A DNA stretch of 64,000 bases. Origin: Thiohalobacter thiocyanaticus (GTDB taxonomy: Bacteria > Pseudomonadota > Gammaproteobacteria > Thiohalobacterales > Thiohalobacteraceae). Of this stretch, positions 54,397-63,835 are shown piece by piece; the stretch's first letter is position 1, and each line of letters opens with the position of its first letter. The stretch is from the NCBI RefSeq assembly GCF_003932505.1, contig NZ_QZMU01000001.1, positions 1 through 64,000 of the forward strand, read 5' to 3'. Below the pieces are notes generated by a model. The model saw only the letters and a list, made by a program, of their open reading frames with translations. It made no database searches and was not told the DNA's origin. The position numbers and the translations under genes were made by a program.

Positions 54397-56745
54397 ATGC
54401 CGGAGACAATCCTGTGGATCCTGCTGCTCTTTCTGGCCGCGCTGGTACTGTTGGCAGGGGTGGCGGACTGGCGCCGCCGCGTCCTGATCCGACCCCTGTT
54501 TCGAACCTTCAAGCGGATACTGCCGCCGCTGTCGCAGACCGAGCGCGAGGCACTGGAGGCCGGTACCGTGGGCTGGGACGGCGAACTGTTCAGCGGCCGG
54601 CCCGACTGGAATGCCCTGCACCGTTACCCCGCTTCGCAGTTGAGCAATGAGGAGCAGGCCTTCCTCGACGGCCCGGTCGAGGATCTGTGCCGACGTCTCG
54701 ACGACTGGCGCATCACCCATGAGGACGCTGATCTTTCACCCGAGGTCTGGGACTTCATCAAGCAGCAGGGCTTCTTCGGCATGATCATTCCCCGCCGCTA
54801 CGGCGGGCTGGATTTCAGCGCCCGGGCCCACTCCGAGGTGGTGATGAAGCTCGCCAGCCGCAGCCTGACCGCGGCGGTGACCGTCATGGTGCCCAACTCG
54901 CTGGGTCCGGCCAAGCTGCTGCTGCACTATGGCACCCCTGAACAGAAGGACTATCACCTGCCGCGTCTCGCCCGCGGCGAAGAAGTGCCCTGCTTCGCCC
55001 TGACCGGCCCCGAGGCCGGTTCGGATGCCGCGTCCATTCCGGATACGGGAATCGTCTGTTTCGGTGAGTACGAAGGCGAGCGGGTGCTGGGGATCCGGCT
55101 GAACTGGGACAAGCGCTACATCACCCTGGGACCGGTCGCCACCCTGCTGGGACTGGCCTTTCATCTCCACGACCCCGACGGCCTGCTGGGCAGCGAACCG
55201 GACGTCGGCATCACCCTGGCGCTCATCCCCACCGACATGCCCGGCATCGAGATCGGGCAGCGCCACTATCCACTCAATGTCGCCTTCCAGAACGGTCCCA
55301 ACCGCGGCCGCGATGTCTTCATCCCATTGGACAAGGTCATCGGTGGCCGCGACGGCCTGGGCCAGGGCTGGCGCATGCTGATGCAATGTCTGGCCGATGG
55401 CCGCTCCATCTCCCTGCCGGCGCTGGCCACCGGTGCCGGCAAGCTCTGTTCGCGCGCCACCGGTGCCTACGCCGCCGTGCGCAAGCAGTTCAAGCTGCCC
55501 ATCGGCCGCTTCGAGGGTGTGCGGGAGGCGCTGGCGCGCATCGGCGGCAATGCCTACCTGATGGACGCCGCGCGCGAGCTCACCTGCAGCGCACTGGACA
55601 ATGGCGAGACGCCCTCGGTGGTCTCGGCCATCGTCAAGTACCACCTGACCGAACGCATGCGCGAGACGGTCAATCATGCCATGGACATCCAGGGCGGCAG
55701 CGGCATCTGCCTGGGCCCGCGCAACTATCTGGGCCGGGTCTACCAGGCTGTGCCCATCAGCATCACGGTGGAAGGCGCCAACATCCTCACCCGCAGCATG
55801 ATCATCTTCGGTCAGGGCGCATTGCGCAGTCACCCCTATGTGCTGCGCGAGCTGCAGGCGGTACAGGACCCGGACCCGGAGTCCGGTCTGCGGACCTTCG
55901 ATCGCGCCCTGACCGCGCACCTGCGCTGGGGCCTTGGCAACGCCGTGCGCACCTTCTGGTATGGTCTGACCGGTGCCAGGCTGATCCCGGTCGGGTTTCG
56001 CCCCGGCGGTGAGCCGGTGGCCGCTTACCGCCGGTTCACCCGCCTGAGCACGGCCTTTGCCCTGTGTGCGGATGTGGCCATGTTCAGCCTGGGCGGCAGC
56101 CTCAAGCGCCGCGAACGCCTGTCGGCCCGGCTGGGCGATGTGCTCAGCCATCTCTATCTGGGCAGTGCTGCGCTCAAGCGCTTTCACGATCAGGGCTGCC
56201 CGATCGAAGACCGGCCGTTGGTTGAATGGGTCTGGCAGGAATGCGCCCACCGCGCCCAGGAGGCACTGCTGGCCCTGTGCGACAACTTTCCCAACCGCTG
56301 GCTGGGCCGGCTGCTGCGGTTCTGGGTGTTCCCGCTGGGTCGCAGTTTCGCGCCGCCCCCGGATGCCCTGTGCGACCGGGTGGTGGAGCTGCTGCTGCAG
56401 CCCGGTCCGGCCCGCGACCGACTCACCCGGGGACTGTTCATCCCGGACGGCACGGGCGATGCCCTCGGTCGGCTGGAGGATGCGCTGGCCAAGGGCGTGC
56501 GGGCCGAGCCGGTGCTGTGGCGTATTCGCGAGGCCATGCGTGCGGGCACACTGACGAGCGACGACCCCGAGGCCCGTGTCGATGAAGCGGCAGGGGCCGG
56601 TGTGATCACCGAGGCGGATGCCGTACGGGTGCGCGAGGCCGTCGCGGCCCGGCGCGAGGTGATTGCGGTCGATGCCTTCGACCCGGCAGACTTGGGCCGT
56701 GGGGAGTATGGCGGACACACACGCACACAGGCGGAGGCAGGATGA
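54397..56745 (+). CDS. fadE: Acyl-CoA dehydrogenase, FadE type
   Basis: The 782-residue FAD enzyme catalyses the first step of beta-oxidation. A membrane segment (ILWILLLFLAALVLLAGVAD) leads into the dehydrogenase domains: FFGMIIPRRYGGLDFSARAH, then PCFALTGPEAGSDAASIPDT, the FAD contacts LGIRLNWDKRYITLGPVATL, and the helical C-domain with MDIQGGSGICLGPRNYLGRV. The C-terminal ~300-residue extension (DUF1974) distinguishes FadE from short acyl-CoA dehydrogenases. It opens the beta-oxidation operon and overlaps the thiolase start (ATGA). Electrons go to an ETF that is not encoded here. Confidence 0.96.
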   Translation: MPETILWILLLFLAALVLLAGVADWRRRVLIRPLFRTFKRILPPLSQTEREALEAGTVGWDGELFSGRPDWNALHRYPASQLSNEEQAFLDGPVEDLCRRLDDWRITHEDADLSPEVWDFIKQQGFFGMIIPRRYGGLDFSARAHSEVVMKLASRSLTAAVTVMVPNSLGPAKLLLHYGTPEQKDYHLPRLARGEEVPCFALTGPEAGSDAASIPDTGIVCFGEYEGERVLGIRLNWDKRYITLGPVATLLGLAFHLHDPDGLLGSEPDVGITLALIPTDMPGIEIGQRHYPLNVAFQNGPNRGRDVFIPLDKVIGGRDGLGQGWRMLMQCLADGRSISLPALATGAGKLCSRATGAYAAVRKQFKLPIGRFEGVREALARIGGNAYLMDAARELTCSALDNGETPSVVSAIVKYHLTERMRETVNHAMDIQGGSGICLGPRNYLGRVYQAVPISITVEGANILTRSMIIFGQGALRSHPYVLRELQAVQDPDPESGLRTFDRALTAHLRWGLGNAVRTFWYGLTGARLIPVGFRPGGEPVAAYRRFTRLSTAFALCADVAMFSLGGSLKRRERLSARLGDVLSHLYLGSAALKRFHDQGCPIEDRPLVEWVWQECAHRAQEALLALCDNFPNRWLGRLLRFWVFPLGRSFAPPPDALCDRVVELLLQPGPARDRLTRGLFIPDGTGDALGRLEDALAKGVRAEPVLWRIREAMRAGTLTSDDPEARVDEAAGAGVITEADAVRVREAVAARREVIAVDAFDPADLGRGEYGGHTRTQAEAG

Positions 56746-58031
56746 ATCCGGTTTACATCGTCGACGGACTGCGCACACCCTTTCTCAAGGCCCGCAATGC
56801 CCCCGGCCCCTTCAGTGCGGCCGACCTGGCCGTGCATGCCGGCCGCGCCCTGCTGCTGCGTCAGCCGTTCGCGCCCGCTGCCTTCGACGAGGTCATTGCC
56901 GGCTGCGTCATGCCCGGCCCGGACGAGGCCAACATTGCGCGGGTGGTCGCGCTGCGCCTGGGCTGCGGCGAGCGGGTGCCGGCCTTCACCGTGCAGCGCA
57001 ACTGCGCCTCCGGTCTGCAGGCACTGGACACGGGGCTGCGCAACATCGCCCTGGGCCGGTCCGAACTGGTGCTGGCCGGCGGCATCGAGGCCATGAGTCA
57101 TGCACCGGTGCTGTGGAGCAGTGCCATGGTGGCCTGGCTGGGCGGCTGGATGCGGGCACGCTCCCCGGGCCAGCGGGCGAAACAACTGGCCCGGATGCGC
57201 CCCGGCTACCTGAAACCTGTTATCGGTCTGCTGCGCGGCCTGACCGATCCGGTGGTGGGTCTGTCCATGGGGCAGACGGCCGAGGTGCTCGCGCACCGCT
57301 TCGGTATCAGTCGCGAGGCCATGGATGAATACGCCCTGGCCAGCCACCAACGTCTCGGCGCGGCCTATGACGCCGGCCGCATGGACGAGGTCGAACCCCT
57401 GTATGCGCCTGACGGCCATTTCTGGTGCGAGGACGACGGCCTGCGCCGCGACACCAGTCTGGAGCAGCTGGCCGGACTGCGGCCGGTGTTCGACCGGCCC
57501 TTCGGCAGCGTGACCGCCGGCAACAGCGCCCAGGTCACGGACGGTGCGGCCTGGCTGGTCCTGGCTTCGGAGGCCGCGATCGAGCGCCATGGCCTAACCC
57601 CGCGCGCCCGCATCGTCGACAGCCACTGGGCCGGCCTGGACCCGGGCCAGATGGGTCTGGGGCCGGTGCATGCCATGGCGCCGCTGCTGCAGCGCCACGA
57701 ACTGGGTACAACGGACATCGACTACTGGGAGATCAACGAGGCCTTCGCCGCCCAGGTGCTGGCCTGCCTGGCGGCCTGGCAGGATGCGGACTACTGCCGG
57801 GAGGAACTCGGCCTGGAGTCGGCCTTCGATCCCATCCCGCGCGAACGCCTGAATGTGGATGGCGGCGGCGTCAGCCTCGGCCATCCGGTCGGTGCCAGCG
57901 GCGCACGCATCGTACTGCATCTGCTGCAGGTGCTGGAACGCGAACAGGCCCGTCGCGGCCTGGCGTCGCTGTGCATCGGCGGCGGCCAGGGCGGCGCTCT
58001 GCTGATCGAACGCCCGGAGGCAGGGGCATGA
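56742..58031 (+). CDS. fadI: Acetyl-CoA C-acyltransferase (3-ketoacyl-CoA thiolase)
   Basis: The active-site motifs are TVQRNCASGLQALDTGLRNI (acyl-accepting Cys), NEAFAAQVLACLAAWQ (NEAF), LGHPVGASGARIVLH (His) and SLCIGGGQGGALLIE (second Cys). The 429-residue length and segments such as EVIAGCVMPGPDEANIARVV fit FadI rather than the shorter FadA. It releases acetyl-CoA in the last step of each beta-oxidation round. Its start overlaps fadE and its stop overlaps the multifunctional enzyme gene, both as ATGA, consistent with stoichiometric production of the complex. Confidence 0.92.
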   Translation: MNPVYIVDGLRTPFLKARNAPGPFSAADLAVHAGRALLLRQPFAPAAFDEVIAGCVMPGPDEANIARVVALRLGCGERVPAFTVQRNCASGLQALDTGLRNIALGRSELVLAGGIEAMSHAPVLWSSAMVAWLGGWMRARSPGQRAKQLARMRPGYLKPVIGLLRGLTDPVVGLSMGQTAEVLAHRFGISREAMDEYALASHQRLGAAYDAGRMDEVEPLYAPDGHFWCEDDGLRRDTSLEQLAGLRPVFDRPFGSVTAGNSAQVTDGAAWLVLASEAAIERHGLTPRARIVDSHWAGLDPGQMGLGPVHAMAPLLQRHELGTTDIDYWEINEAFAAQVLACLAAWQDADYCREELGLESAFDPIPRERLNVDGGGVSLGHPVGASGARIVLHLLQVLEREQARRGLASLCIGGGQGGALLIERPEAGA

Positions 58032-60058
58032 GCTGGCGGGACTGGAACCTCGAGACCGACGCCGCCGGCATCGCCTGGCTGACCCTGGACCGGGCCGATG
58101 CCGGCACCAATGTGCTGACCGAACAGGTGCTGGATGAATTCGATCAGGCCCTGGACCGGCTCGAACAGTCGCCGCCCGCCGGGCTGGTCATCCGCTCGGC
58201 CAAGCCCAACGGCTTCATCGCCGGGGCCGACGTGCGCGCCTTCACCCAGCTCGAATCCCGTGATCAGGCCCTTGAACTCATCCGCCGCGGTCAGGCCGCC
58301 TGCGATCGGCTGGAGACCCTGCCCTGTCCCACTCTGGCCCTGATCCACGGCTTCTGTCTGGGCGGTGGTCTGGAACTGGCCCTGGCCTGCCGCTATCGCA
58401 TCGCCGTTGATCAGCCCAATACCCGCCTCGGTCTGCCCGAGGTGCGGCTGGGCATTCACCCCGGCTTCGGCGGCAGCGTGCGCTCCATCGCCGCCATCGG
58501 CGCCCCGGCCGCGCTGGATCTGATGCTGACCGGGCGCAGCGTCTCGGCCCGCCAGGCGCGGCGGCTGGGGCTGGTTCAGCATGCCGTCCCCGAGCGCCAT
58601 GCCGGGACCGCCGCGCGGACGGTTCTGCAGGAAGGTCGCACCCTCCCCCGGCTGGCCTGGTGGAAACGCGTGGCTAATCATAAATTGATGCGCCCATTGC
58701 TGGCCGCGGTCATGCGCCGCAAGGTCGCGGCGAAGGCCCGGCCCGAGCACTACCCGGCGCCCTATGCCCTGCTCGACCTGTGGGTGAAACACGGCGACGA
58801 CCGCCGGGCTATGTTCGCCGCCGAGGCCGAATCGGTCGCCGACCTGATCCGGGGCGAAACGGCGCAGAACCTGGTGCGGGTGTTCTTTCTGCAGGAACGG
58901 CTCAAGGGGCTGGCGAAGGGGAATAAGCCTGAACCCACCCATGTGCATGTCATCGGCGCCGGCGTGATGGGCGGCGACATCGCCGCCTGGTGTGCCCTGC
59001 AGGGCTGGCGCGTGACCCTGCAGGACCAGTCCCCCGAACGCATCGCGCCCGCCGTCGGCCGCGCCGGCAGCCTGTTCCGCCGGCGGCTGAAGACCGACCG
59101 CGAAGTCACCGCTGCCCTGGACCGGCTGATCCCGGACCATCGCGGGCAGCATGTCGGGCATGCCGATGTGGTGATCGAGGCCATTTTCGAGGACCGCGAA
59201 GCCAAGCAACAGCTCTATCAGGCGATTGAGCCGCGGTTGAGACCCGATGCCCTGCTCGCCACCAACACCTCCAGCATCCCGCTGGAGGAACTGGCCACGG
59301 CGCTCTCGCGACCGGAGCGGCTGGTGGGGCTGCACTTCTTCAACCCGGTGGCGCGCATGCAGCTGGTCGAGGTGGTGCGCGGCGGGCAGACGGCGCCGGA
59401 GGTGTTCGAACGCGCCCTCGCCTTCACCCGCGGCATCGACCGGCTGCCGCTGCCGGTGGCGAGCAAGCCGGGCTTTCTGGTCAACCGCATCCTCATGCCC
59501 TACCTGCTGGAGGCGGTCGAGCTGGTGGAGGAAGGTGTACCGCCGGCGCGTATCGATGCCGCGGCGCTGGAGTTCGGCATGCCCATGGGGCCGATCACCC
59601 TGGCCGATACGGTGGGGCTGGACATCTGCCTGCACGTGGCACGCATCCTGGGCGAGGCCTTCGGCCTGGCGGTGCCGGTACGGCTGGAACAGCTGGTCGC
59701 GGACGGCCATCTTGGCAGGAAGTCCGGCCGCGGTTTCTATCGCTATCACAAGGGCAAACCGATCAGGACCCGGGTCACCGCCAGCACCGTGCCGCAGGAT
59801 ATCGAGGCGCGCCTGATCATGCGGCTGCTCAACGAGGCTGCTGCCTGTCTGCGCGAGGGCGTGGTGGAGGACAGCGACCTGCTGGATGCCGGCATGATCT
59901 TCGGCACCGGCTTCGCCCCCTTCCGCGGCGGGCCCATGCACTATGCCGGGGATCGGGGCGTGGAGGACATTCTGATACAGTTGCACGATCTGGAGGCCCG
60001 CCACGGCGAGCGCTTCGCACCGGACCCCTGGTGGGAACAAAGACACGAGACTGACTGA
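58028..60058 (+). CDS. fadJ: Fatty acid oxidation complex alpha subunit (hydratase/3-hydroxyacyl-CoA dehydrogenase)
   Basis: The N-terminal enoyl-CoA hydratase domain (residues 1-190) has GFIAGADVRAF and LIHGFCLGGGLELALACRYR with PEVRLGIHPGFGG. The dehydrogenase domain starts near residue 300 with the NAD-binding VHVIGAGVMGGDIAAWCALQ, then TNTSSIPLEELATAL, LVGLHFFNPVARMQLVEVVR and SKPGFLVNRILMPYLLEAV. The C-terminal repeat ends with GTGFAPFRGGPMHYA. At 676 residues it is like FadJ. It hydrates enoyl-CoA and oxidises 3-hydroxyacyl-CoA. ATG 58028 overlaps the thiolase stop. fadD begins 7 nt downstream. Confidence 0.93.
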   Translation: MSWRDWNLETDAAGIAWLTLDRADAGTNVLTEQVLDEFDQALDRLEQSPPAGLVIRSAKPNGFIAGADVRAFTQLESRDQALELIRRGQAACDRLETLPCPTLALIHGFCLGGGLELALACRYRIAVDQPNTRLGLPEVRLGIHPGFGGSVRSIAAIGAPAALDLMLTGRSVSARQARRLGLVQHAVPERHAGTAARTVLQEGRTLPRLAWWKRVANHKLMRPLLAAVMRRKVAAKARPEHYPAPYALLDLWVKHGDDRRAMFAAEAESVADLIRGETAQNLVRVFFLQERLKGLAKGNKPEPTHVHVIGAGVMGGDIAAWCALQGWRVTLQDQSPERIAPAVGRAGSLFRRRLKTDREVTAALDRLIPDHRGQHVGHADVVIEAIFEDREAKQQLYQAIEPRLRPDALLATNTSSIPLEELATALSRPERLVGLHFFNPVARMQLVEVVRGGQTAPEVFERALAFTRGIDRLPLPVASKPGFLVNRILMPYLLEAVELVEEGVPPARIDAAALEFGMPMGPITLADTVGLDICLHVARILGEAFGLAVPVRLEQLVADGHLGRKSGRGFYRYHKGKPIRTRVTASTVPQDIEARLIMRLLNEAAACLREGVVEDSDLLDAGMIFGTGFAPFRGGPMHYAGDRGVEDILIQLHDLEARHGERFAPDPWWEQRHETD

Positions 60059-60065
60059 GACCGAC

Positions 60066-61883
60066 ATGGGCAGACGCGATGTCATCACCCCGGACGAGGC
60101 CGGCACTCTGGCCGGCCTGTTCCGCGAACGGGTCCGGCGCTCGGGCGATGCCGAGGCCTACCGTTCCTTCAACCCTGACAGTGGCGCCTGGGAAAGCCTG
60201 AGCTGGAATGCCATGGCCGCGCGTATCGCGCACTGGCAGGCCGCGCTGCGGCGCGAGGAGCTGCAACCGGGCGACCGGGTGGCCCTGATGCTGCGCAATT
60301 CACCCGAGTGGGTGCAGCTGGACATCGCCGCCTCCGGCCTGGGGCTGGTGGTGGTGCCGCTCTATACCCAGGACCGGGCGGAGAACATCGCCTATATCCT
60401 GCAGAACGCCGGCGTGAAGCTGCTGTTGATCGGCGACGACGAGCACTGGGATCTGCTCGGGTCGGTGCGTGACGAACTGGGCTTTCTGCGGCGCATCGTC
60501 AGCGTGCGGCGCTGCAGCGATCCCGGTCACGAGCCCCGGCTGCAGTGCCTCGACGACTGGCTCGGTGCGGCGCCGGACACGGATGGCCCTGATGCCCTGC
60601 ATGTGAAGCCGGTACCTGCGGACAGCCTGGCCACCATCGTCTATACCTCGGGCACCACCGGCCGGCCCAAGGGCGTGATGCTCAGTCATGCCAACATCCT
60701 GTGGAACGCCCATGCCTCGCAACGCATGGCCGCGGTCTATACCGATGACCTGTTCCTGTCCTTCCTGCCCCTGTCACACACCTTCGAGCGCACGGTGGGC
60801 TATTACCTGAGCATGATGTGCGGGGCGGCGGTGGCCTACAACCGCTCCATCCCGGAACTGGCCGATGACCTGCTTGAGATCCGTCCCACGGTGCTGATCT
60901 CGGTGCCGCGCATCTTCGAGCGGGTCTACAACAGGATCCAGGCCCAGTTGGAGGAGAAGTCGCCGCTCGCCCGCGCGCTGTTCGACACGGCCGTCGATGT
61001 CGGCTGGCGCCGCTTCGAGCACCGCCAGGGCCGGGCCGGCTGGTCCCCCGTCCTGTTGGCGTGGCCGCTGCTCGATGCGCTGGTGGCGCGCAAGGTGATG
61101 CAGAAACTTGGCGGACGCATGCGCCTGGCCATCAGCGGCGGCGCGGCCCTGCCCCCGGATATCTCGCGGCTGTTCATCGGCCTGGGACTGAACCTGCTGC
61201 AGGGCTACGGCCTGACCGAGACCAGCCCGGTGCTGTGCGCCAGCACTCTGGAGGACAATGTGCCCGACAGCGCCGGCCTGCCGTTGCCGGATGTGGAGGT
61301 GCGTCTGGGCGAGGGCGACGAGCTGCTGGTGCGCAGTCCCGGTGTGATGCTCGGCTACTGGGACGATCCGCAAGCCACCGCCCGCATGATCGACAGCGAG
61401 GGTTGGCTGCACACCGGCGACAAGGTGCGCGTCGGTGAAGACAACCGGGTCTGGATCACCGGGCGCTGCAAGGAGATCATCGTGCTGTCCAACGGCGAGA
61501 AGGTCCCGCCCGGGGACATGGAAATGGCCATCGCCATGGATCCGCTGTTCGACCAGGTGCTGGTGCTGGGCGATGAACATCCCTTCCTCGCCGCGCTGAT
61601 CGTGGTCAACCCGGACCAGGCGCGGCTGGAACTCAAGCGCCTGAACCAGGACCCGGACGCCGCCGACGTGCTGAACCGCGATCCGTTCAGGTCGCTGGCC
61701 CTGGCGCGGGTGCATGAACGGATCAAGGCCTTCCCGGGCTATGCCAGGATTTATGAAATCACCTGCTACTGGGAACCCTGGACCATCGAGTCCGGGCTGC
61801 TCACCCCGACCCTGAAATTGCGCCGCGACCGGGTGGTGGAGAATGCCGTCGAGGATATCAGCCGCATGTACGCGGGGCACTGA
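60066..61883 (+). CDS. Long-chain fatty acid--CoA ligase (FAA1-type AMP-binding)
   Basis: The 605-residue ANL-family enzyme activates fatty acids with ATP to acyl-CoA. The P-loop is ATIVYTSGTTGRPKGVMLSH, followed by LPLSHTFERTVGYYLSMMCG, the A5 motif LLQGYGLTETSPVLCAS, and WLHTGDKVRVGEDNRVWITG with the catalytic loop GRCKEIIVLSNGEKVPPGDM. It belongs to the larger, eukaryote-like long-chain subfamily (FAA1 or FadD15 type) rather than E. coli FadD. It sits between fadJ and a thioesterase gene in the beta-oxidation operon, so it provides the substrate for FadE. Confidence 0.92.
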   Translation: MGRRDVITPDEAGTLAGLFRERVRRSGDAEAYRSFNPDSGAWESLSWNAMAARIAHWQAALRREELQPGDRVALMLRNSPEWVQLDIAASGLGLVVVPLYTQDRAENIAYILQNAGVKLLLIGDDEHWDLLGSVRDELGFLRRIVSVRRCSDPGHEPRLQCLDDWLGAAPDTDGPDALHVKPVPADSLATIVYTSGTTGRPKGVMLSHANILWNAHASQRMAAVYTDDLFLSFLPLSHTFERTVGYYLSMMCGAAVAYNRSIPELADDLLEIRPTVLISVPRIFERVYNRIQAQLEEKSPLARALFDTAVDVGWRRFEHRQGRAGWSPVLLAWPLLDALVARKVMQKLGGRMRLAISGGAALPPDISRLFIGLGLNLLQGYGLTETSPVLCASTLEDNVPDSAGLPLPDVEVRLGEGDELLVRSPGVMLGYWDDPQATARMIDSEGWLHTGDKVRVGEDNRVWITGRCKEIIVLSNGEKVPPGDMEMAIAMDPLFDQVLVLGDEHPFLAALIVVNPDQARLELKRLNQDPDAADVLNRDPFRSLALARVHERIKAFPGYARIYEITCYWEPWTIESGLLTPTLKLRRDRVVENAVEDISRMYAGH

Positions 61884-61885
61884 GT

Positions 61886-62269
61886 ATGGCGGAAACGGAC
61901 ACCGATAGCCGCCAGCCCGCCCTCCGGGTGGTGGCCTCGCCGCAGGACACCAATGCCGCGGGCGACATCTTCGGCGGCTGGATCATGGCGCAGGTGGACG
62001 TGGCCGGCAGCGTGGCGGCCTACCGCCGCGCCGGCGGCCGGGTGGCCACGGTGGCGGTGGACTCGCTGCAGTTCCACCAGCCGGTGCTGGTCGGCGACCT
62101 GGTCAGCTGTTATGCCGAGGTGGTGAAGGTGGGCAACACCTCCATCACAGTGCATGTGGAGGTATTCGTGGAGCGGGATTCGCGCGCGGGCATCACCCGG
62201 CTCAAGGTCACCGAGGCCAACCTGGTTTATGTCGCCCTGGACGAGAACGGGAAGCCGCGGCCGGTGTGA
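61886..62269 (+). CDS. YciA-type hotdog-fold acyl-CoA thioesterase
   Basis: The 127-residue hotdog enzyme contains TNAAGDIFGGWIMAQVDVAG, with the catalytic Asp in place as in YciA, and VAVDSLQFHQPVLVGDLVSC. It hydrolyses acyl-CoAs and may free CoA when beta-oxidation overflows. It starts 2 nt after the ligase stop and ends the operon. Length and motifs match the family closely. No ACOT-type second hotdog domain is present. Confidence 0.9.
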   Translation: MAETDTDSRQPALRVVASPQDTNAAGDIFGGWIMAQVDVAGSVAAYRRAGGRVATVAVDSLQFHQPVLVGDLVSCYAEVVKVGNTSITVHVEVFVERDSRAGITRLKVTEANLVYVALDENGKPRPV

Positions 62270-62283
62270 TTATTTCACCGAGG

Positions 62284-62306
62284 AAAACCCCCGGCTGTGC
62301 CGGGGG
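62284..62306 (-). terminator. Rho-independent-like terminator of the PilZ-domain gene
   Basis: CCCCCGGC (62288-62295) pairs with GCCGGGGG (62299-62306) around a 3-nt loop. On the minus strand the stem is followed by TTTT (62287-62284). It lies just past the yciA stop and would end leftward transcription from the PilZ-domain gene; convergent transcription from yciA may also stop here. Confidence 0.65.
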
Positions 62307-62336
62307 ACCGAGCGCCGGTGAGGATCCCCTTTTCCC

Positions 62337-62405
62337 GTCATTCCCGCGAATGCGGGAATCCATTGGCCGCGGTGGTTTCTGGATCCCCGCTTTCGCGGGG
62401 ATGAC
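62337..62405. repeat. 69-bp palindromic repeat (GTCATTCCCGCG family), copy 2
   Basis: Arms at 62337-62361 and 62381-62405 are inverted 25-bp copies with a few mismatches, enclosing 19 bp that include CCGCGGT. Length, arm sequence and centre match the element at 36768-36836. It sits between the terminator hairpin and the PilZ-domain gene. Confidence 0.8.
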
Positions 62406-62431
62406 GAGTAAATTGCCGAAAAGACGTCCTT

Positions 62432-62791
62432 TCAGGCCGCGTCGGTCGCTGTCAGCAGCCGATCCTGCCGCTGCTCCATCCGCTGGTAGTAGAGAATCTC
62501 CTCGATCACCGCACAGCTGATGCCGTCGCCGGTGTCGAAGCGCACCGCCACCCCCTGCTCGTCCCAGCGGGCCACCTCGCCGGTGGCCTGGCGCGAGATC
62601 CGGCACCAGCCGGTGTCGATGCCGAAATTGAGCTGCACCAGCGAGCCGGTGGCGGGATAATTGCCGCCTGCGATCTCGACGAACAGGCTGCACGGGCCTA
62701 GGTCGCGGATACGCCCGCGGCAGTTGCCGTGCAGGTGCCGGATTTCCACGTCGATGCAGGTTTCGGTACGGTCGTGACTGCGTCGGTCCAT
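62432..62791 (-). CDS. PilZ-domain cyclic-di-GMP-binding protein
   Basis: The 119-residue protein starts MDRRSHDRTETCIDVEIRH: the RRSHDR segment provides the RxxxR cyclic-di-GMP motif, and IRDLGPCSLFVEI stands where the (D/N)xSxxG motif is expected, slightly degenerate (D-L-G-P-C-S). A beta barrel follows (LVQLNFGIDTGWCRIS, GVAVRFDTG). It probably senses cyclic-di-GMP as a single-domain adaptor. A GGGGGCGG stretch precedes the ATG. It is on the minus strand between yciA and the TatD-type DNase. Confidence 0.8.
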   Translation of the reverse strand: MDRRSHDRTETCIDVEIRHLHGNCRGRIRDLGPCSLFVEIAGGNYPATGSLVQLNFGIDTGWCRISRQATGEVARWDEQGVAVRFDTGDGISCAVIEEILYYQRMEQRQDRLLTATDAA

Positions 62792-62841
62792 TTCCGCCCC
62801 CTTGATATTTTTCTGCGTTCAGGGCGTCCGTGCGTGCAGGA

Positions 62842-62861
62842 GCCCGCGCTCATGCGCGGGC
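62842..62861 (-). terminator. Stem-loop between the TatD-type gene and the PilZ-domain gene
   Basis: GCCCGCGC (62842-62849) and GCGCGGGC (62854-62861) form an 8-bp stem with a 4-nt loop, 66 nt after the TatD stop on the minus strand. No T-run follows, so termination is uncertain. Confidence 0.4.
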
Positions 62862-62927
62862 GGTAAAGGCGTTAGCGGAAACGGCGGGATAATCTTTAAC
62901 AGGATCTGCACCGCCGGAGCCCGGGAC

Positions 62928-63731
62928 TCAGGCCGAGACCCGATATTCCTCCCGGGTGGAGGGGAACAGCCGGAAGAAGTTCTCGGTGGAGGCGGCGATC
63001 AGGTCCTCCACCGGTTCACCCCGGGTCTCGGCCAGGGATTCGGCCACGAAGCGGACATAGGCCGGCTCGTTGGGCTTGCCGCGCCTGGGCACCGGAGCGA
63101 GATAGGGCGAGTCGGTCTCGATCAGGATGCGGTCGGACGGCACCTTGCGCGCCACCTCGCGCAGGGCCTCGGCGTTGCGGAAGGTGACAATGCCGGAGAA
63201 GGAGATGTAGAAGCCCAGGTCCAGGGCGGCGCGGGCCATCTCCCAGGTCTCGGTAAAGCAGTGCAGGATGCCGCCGGGTTCTTCCGCATGGCCTTCCCGC
63301 AGCAGGGCGATGGTGTCCTCGCGGGCGTCCCGGGTATGAACCACCAGCGGCTTGTCGCAGGCGCGTGCGGCCTCGATGTGGGTAGCGAAGCGGGTGCGCT
63401 GGATCTCCTGAGCGTCCGTCTCCTTCACATAGTAATAGTCCAGCCCGGTCTCGCCGATGGCGACCACGCGCGGGTCGTCGGTATGGGCCAGGATGGCCTC
63501 GACGGTGGGCTCCTGCGGCACCTCGTCGGTCGGATGCACACCGACCGAGACGCTCACGTCCGGCTCGGGTTCGATCAGTTCGCGCATGGCCGGATAGGCC
63601 TCGAGGCTGATGGAGATGCACAGGAAGCGCCCGACCCCATGGACGCGGGCCGCGTCCAGGGCCTGGCCCAGGCCAGCGGGGTAGCGGCTCAGGTCGAGAC
63701 GGTCGAGATGACAGTGGGAGTCGATCAGCAT
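62928..63731 (-). CDS. TatD-family metal-dependent DNase
   Basis: The 267-residue TIM-barrel hydrolase starts MLIDSHCHLDRL, with the HxH metal motif. Other ligands are in VVAIGETGLDYYYVKE (Glu), LVVHTRDAREDT (His), GILHCFTETWEMA (His) and ILIETDSPYLAP (Asp). TatD enzymes are 3'-5' exonucleases or DNases acting on damaged DNA or tRNA ends. The start at 63731 is chosen because the 24 codons upstream do not match homologues. Together with pilZ immediately upstream, it matches the holB-pilZ-tatD order of gammaproteobacteria. Confidence 0.93.
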   Translation of the reverse strand: MLIDSHCHLDRLDLSRYPAGLGQALDAARVHGVGRFLCISISLEAYPAMRELIEPEPDVSVSVGVHPTDEVPQEPTVEAILAHTDDPRVVAIGETGLDYYYVKETDAQEIQRTRFATHIEAARACDKPLVVHTRDAREDTIALLREGHAEEPGGILHCFTETWEMARAALDLGFYISFSGIVTFRNAEALREVARKVPSDRILIETDSPYLAPVPRRGKPNEPAYVRFVAESLAETRGEPVEDLIAASTENFFRLFPSTREEYRVSA

Positions 63732-63835
63732 GGTATATGAATACATCCGGCTGCAGACAACGGCCGTGTAGTCTAAGGTTTTTGGCGCCGGATGTTTACC
63801 CATGCGGTGCGGGGTTATTCCCGCGCCGAAGAGGG

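Noticed and set aside
57425-58027. N-terminal extension of the FadJ-type protein by about 200 codons
   Set aside because: The extension overlaps the thiolase in another frame and is Arg/Pro-rich; ATG 58028 gives the normal FadJ start with ATGA coupling.
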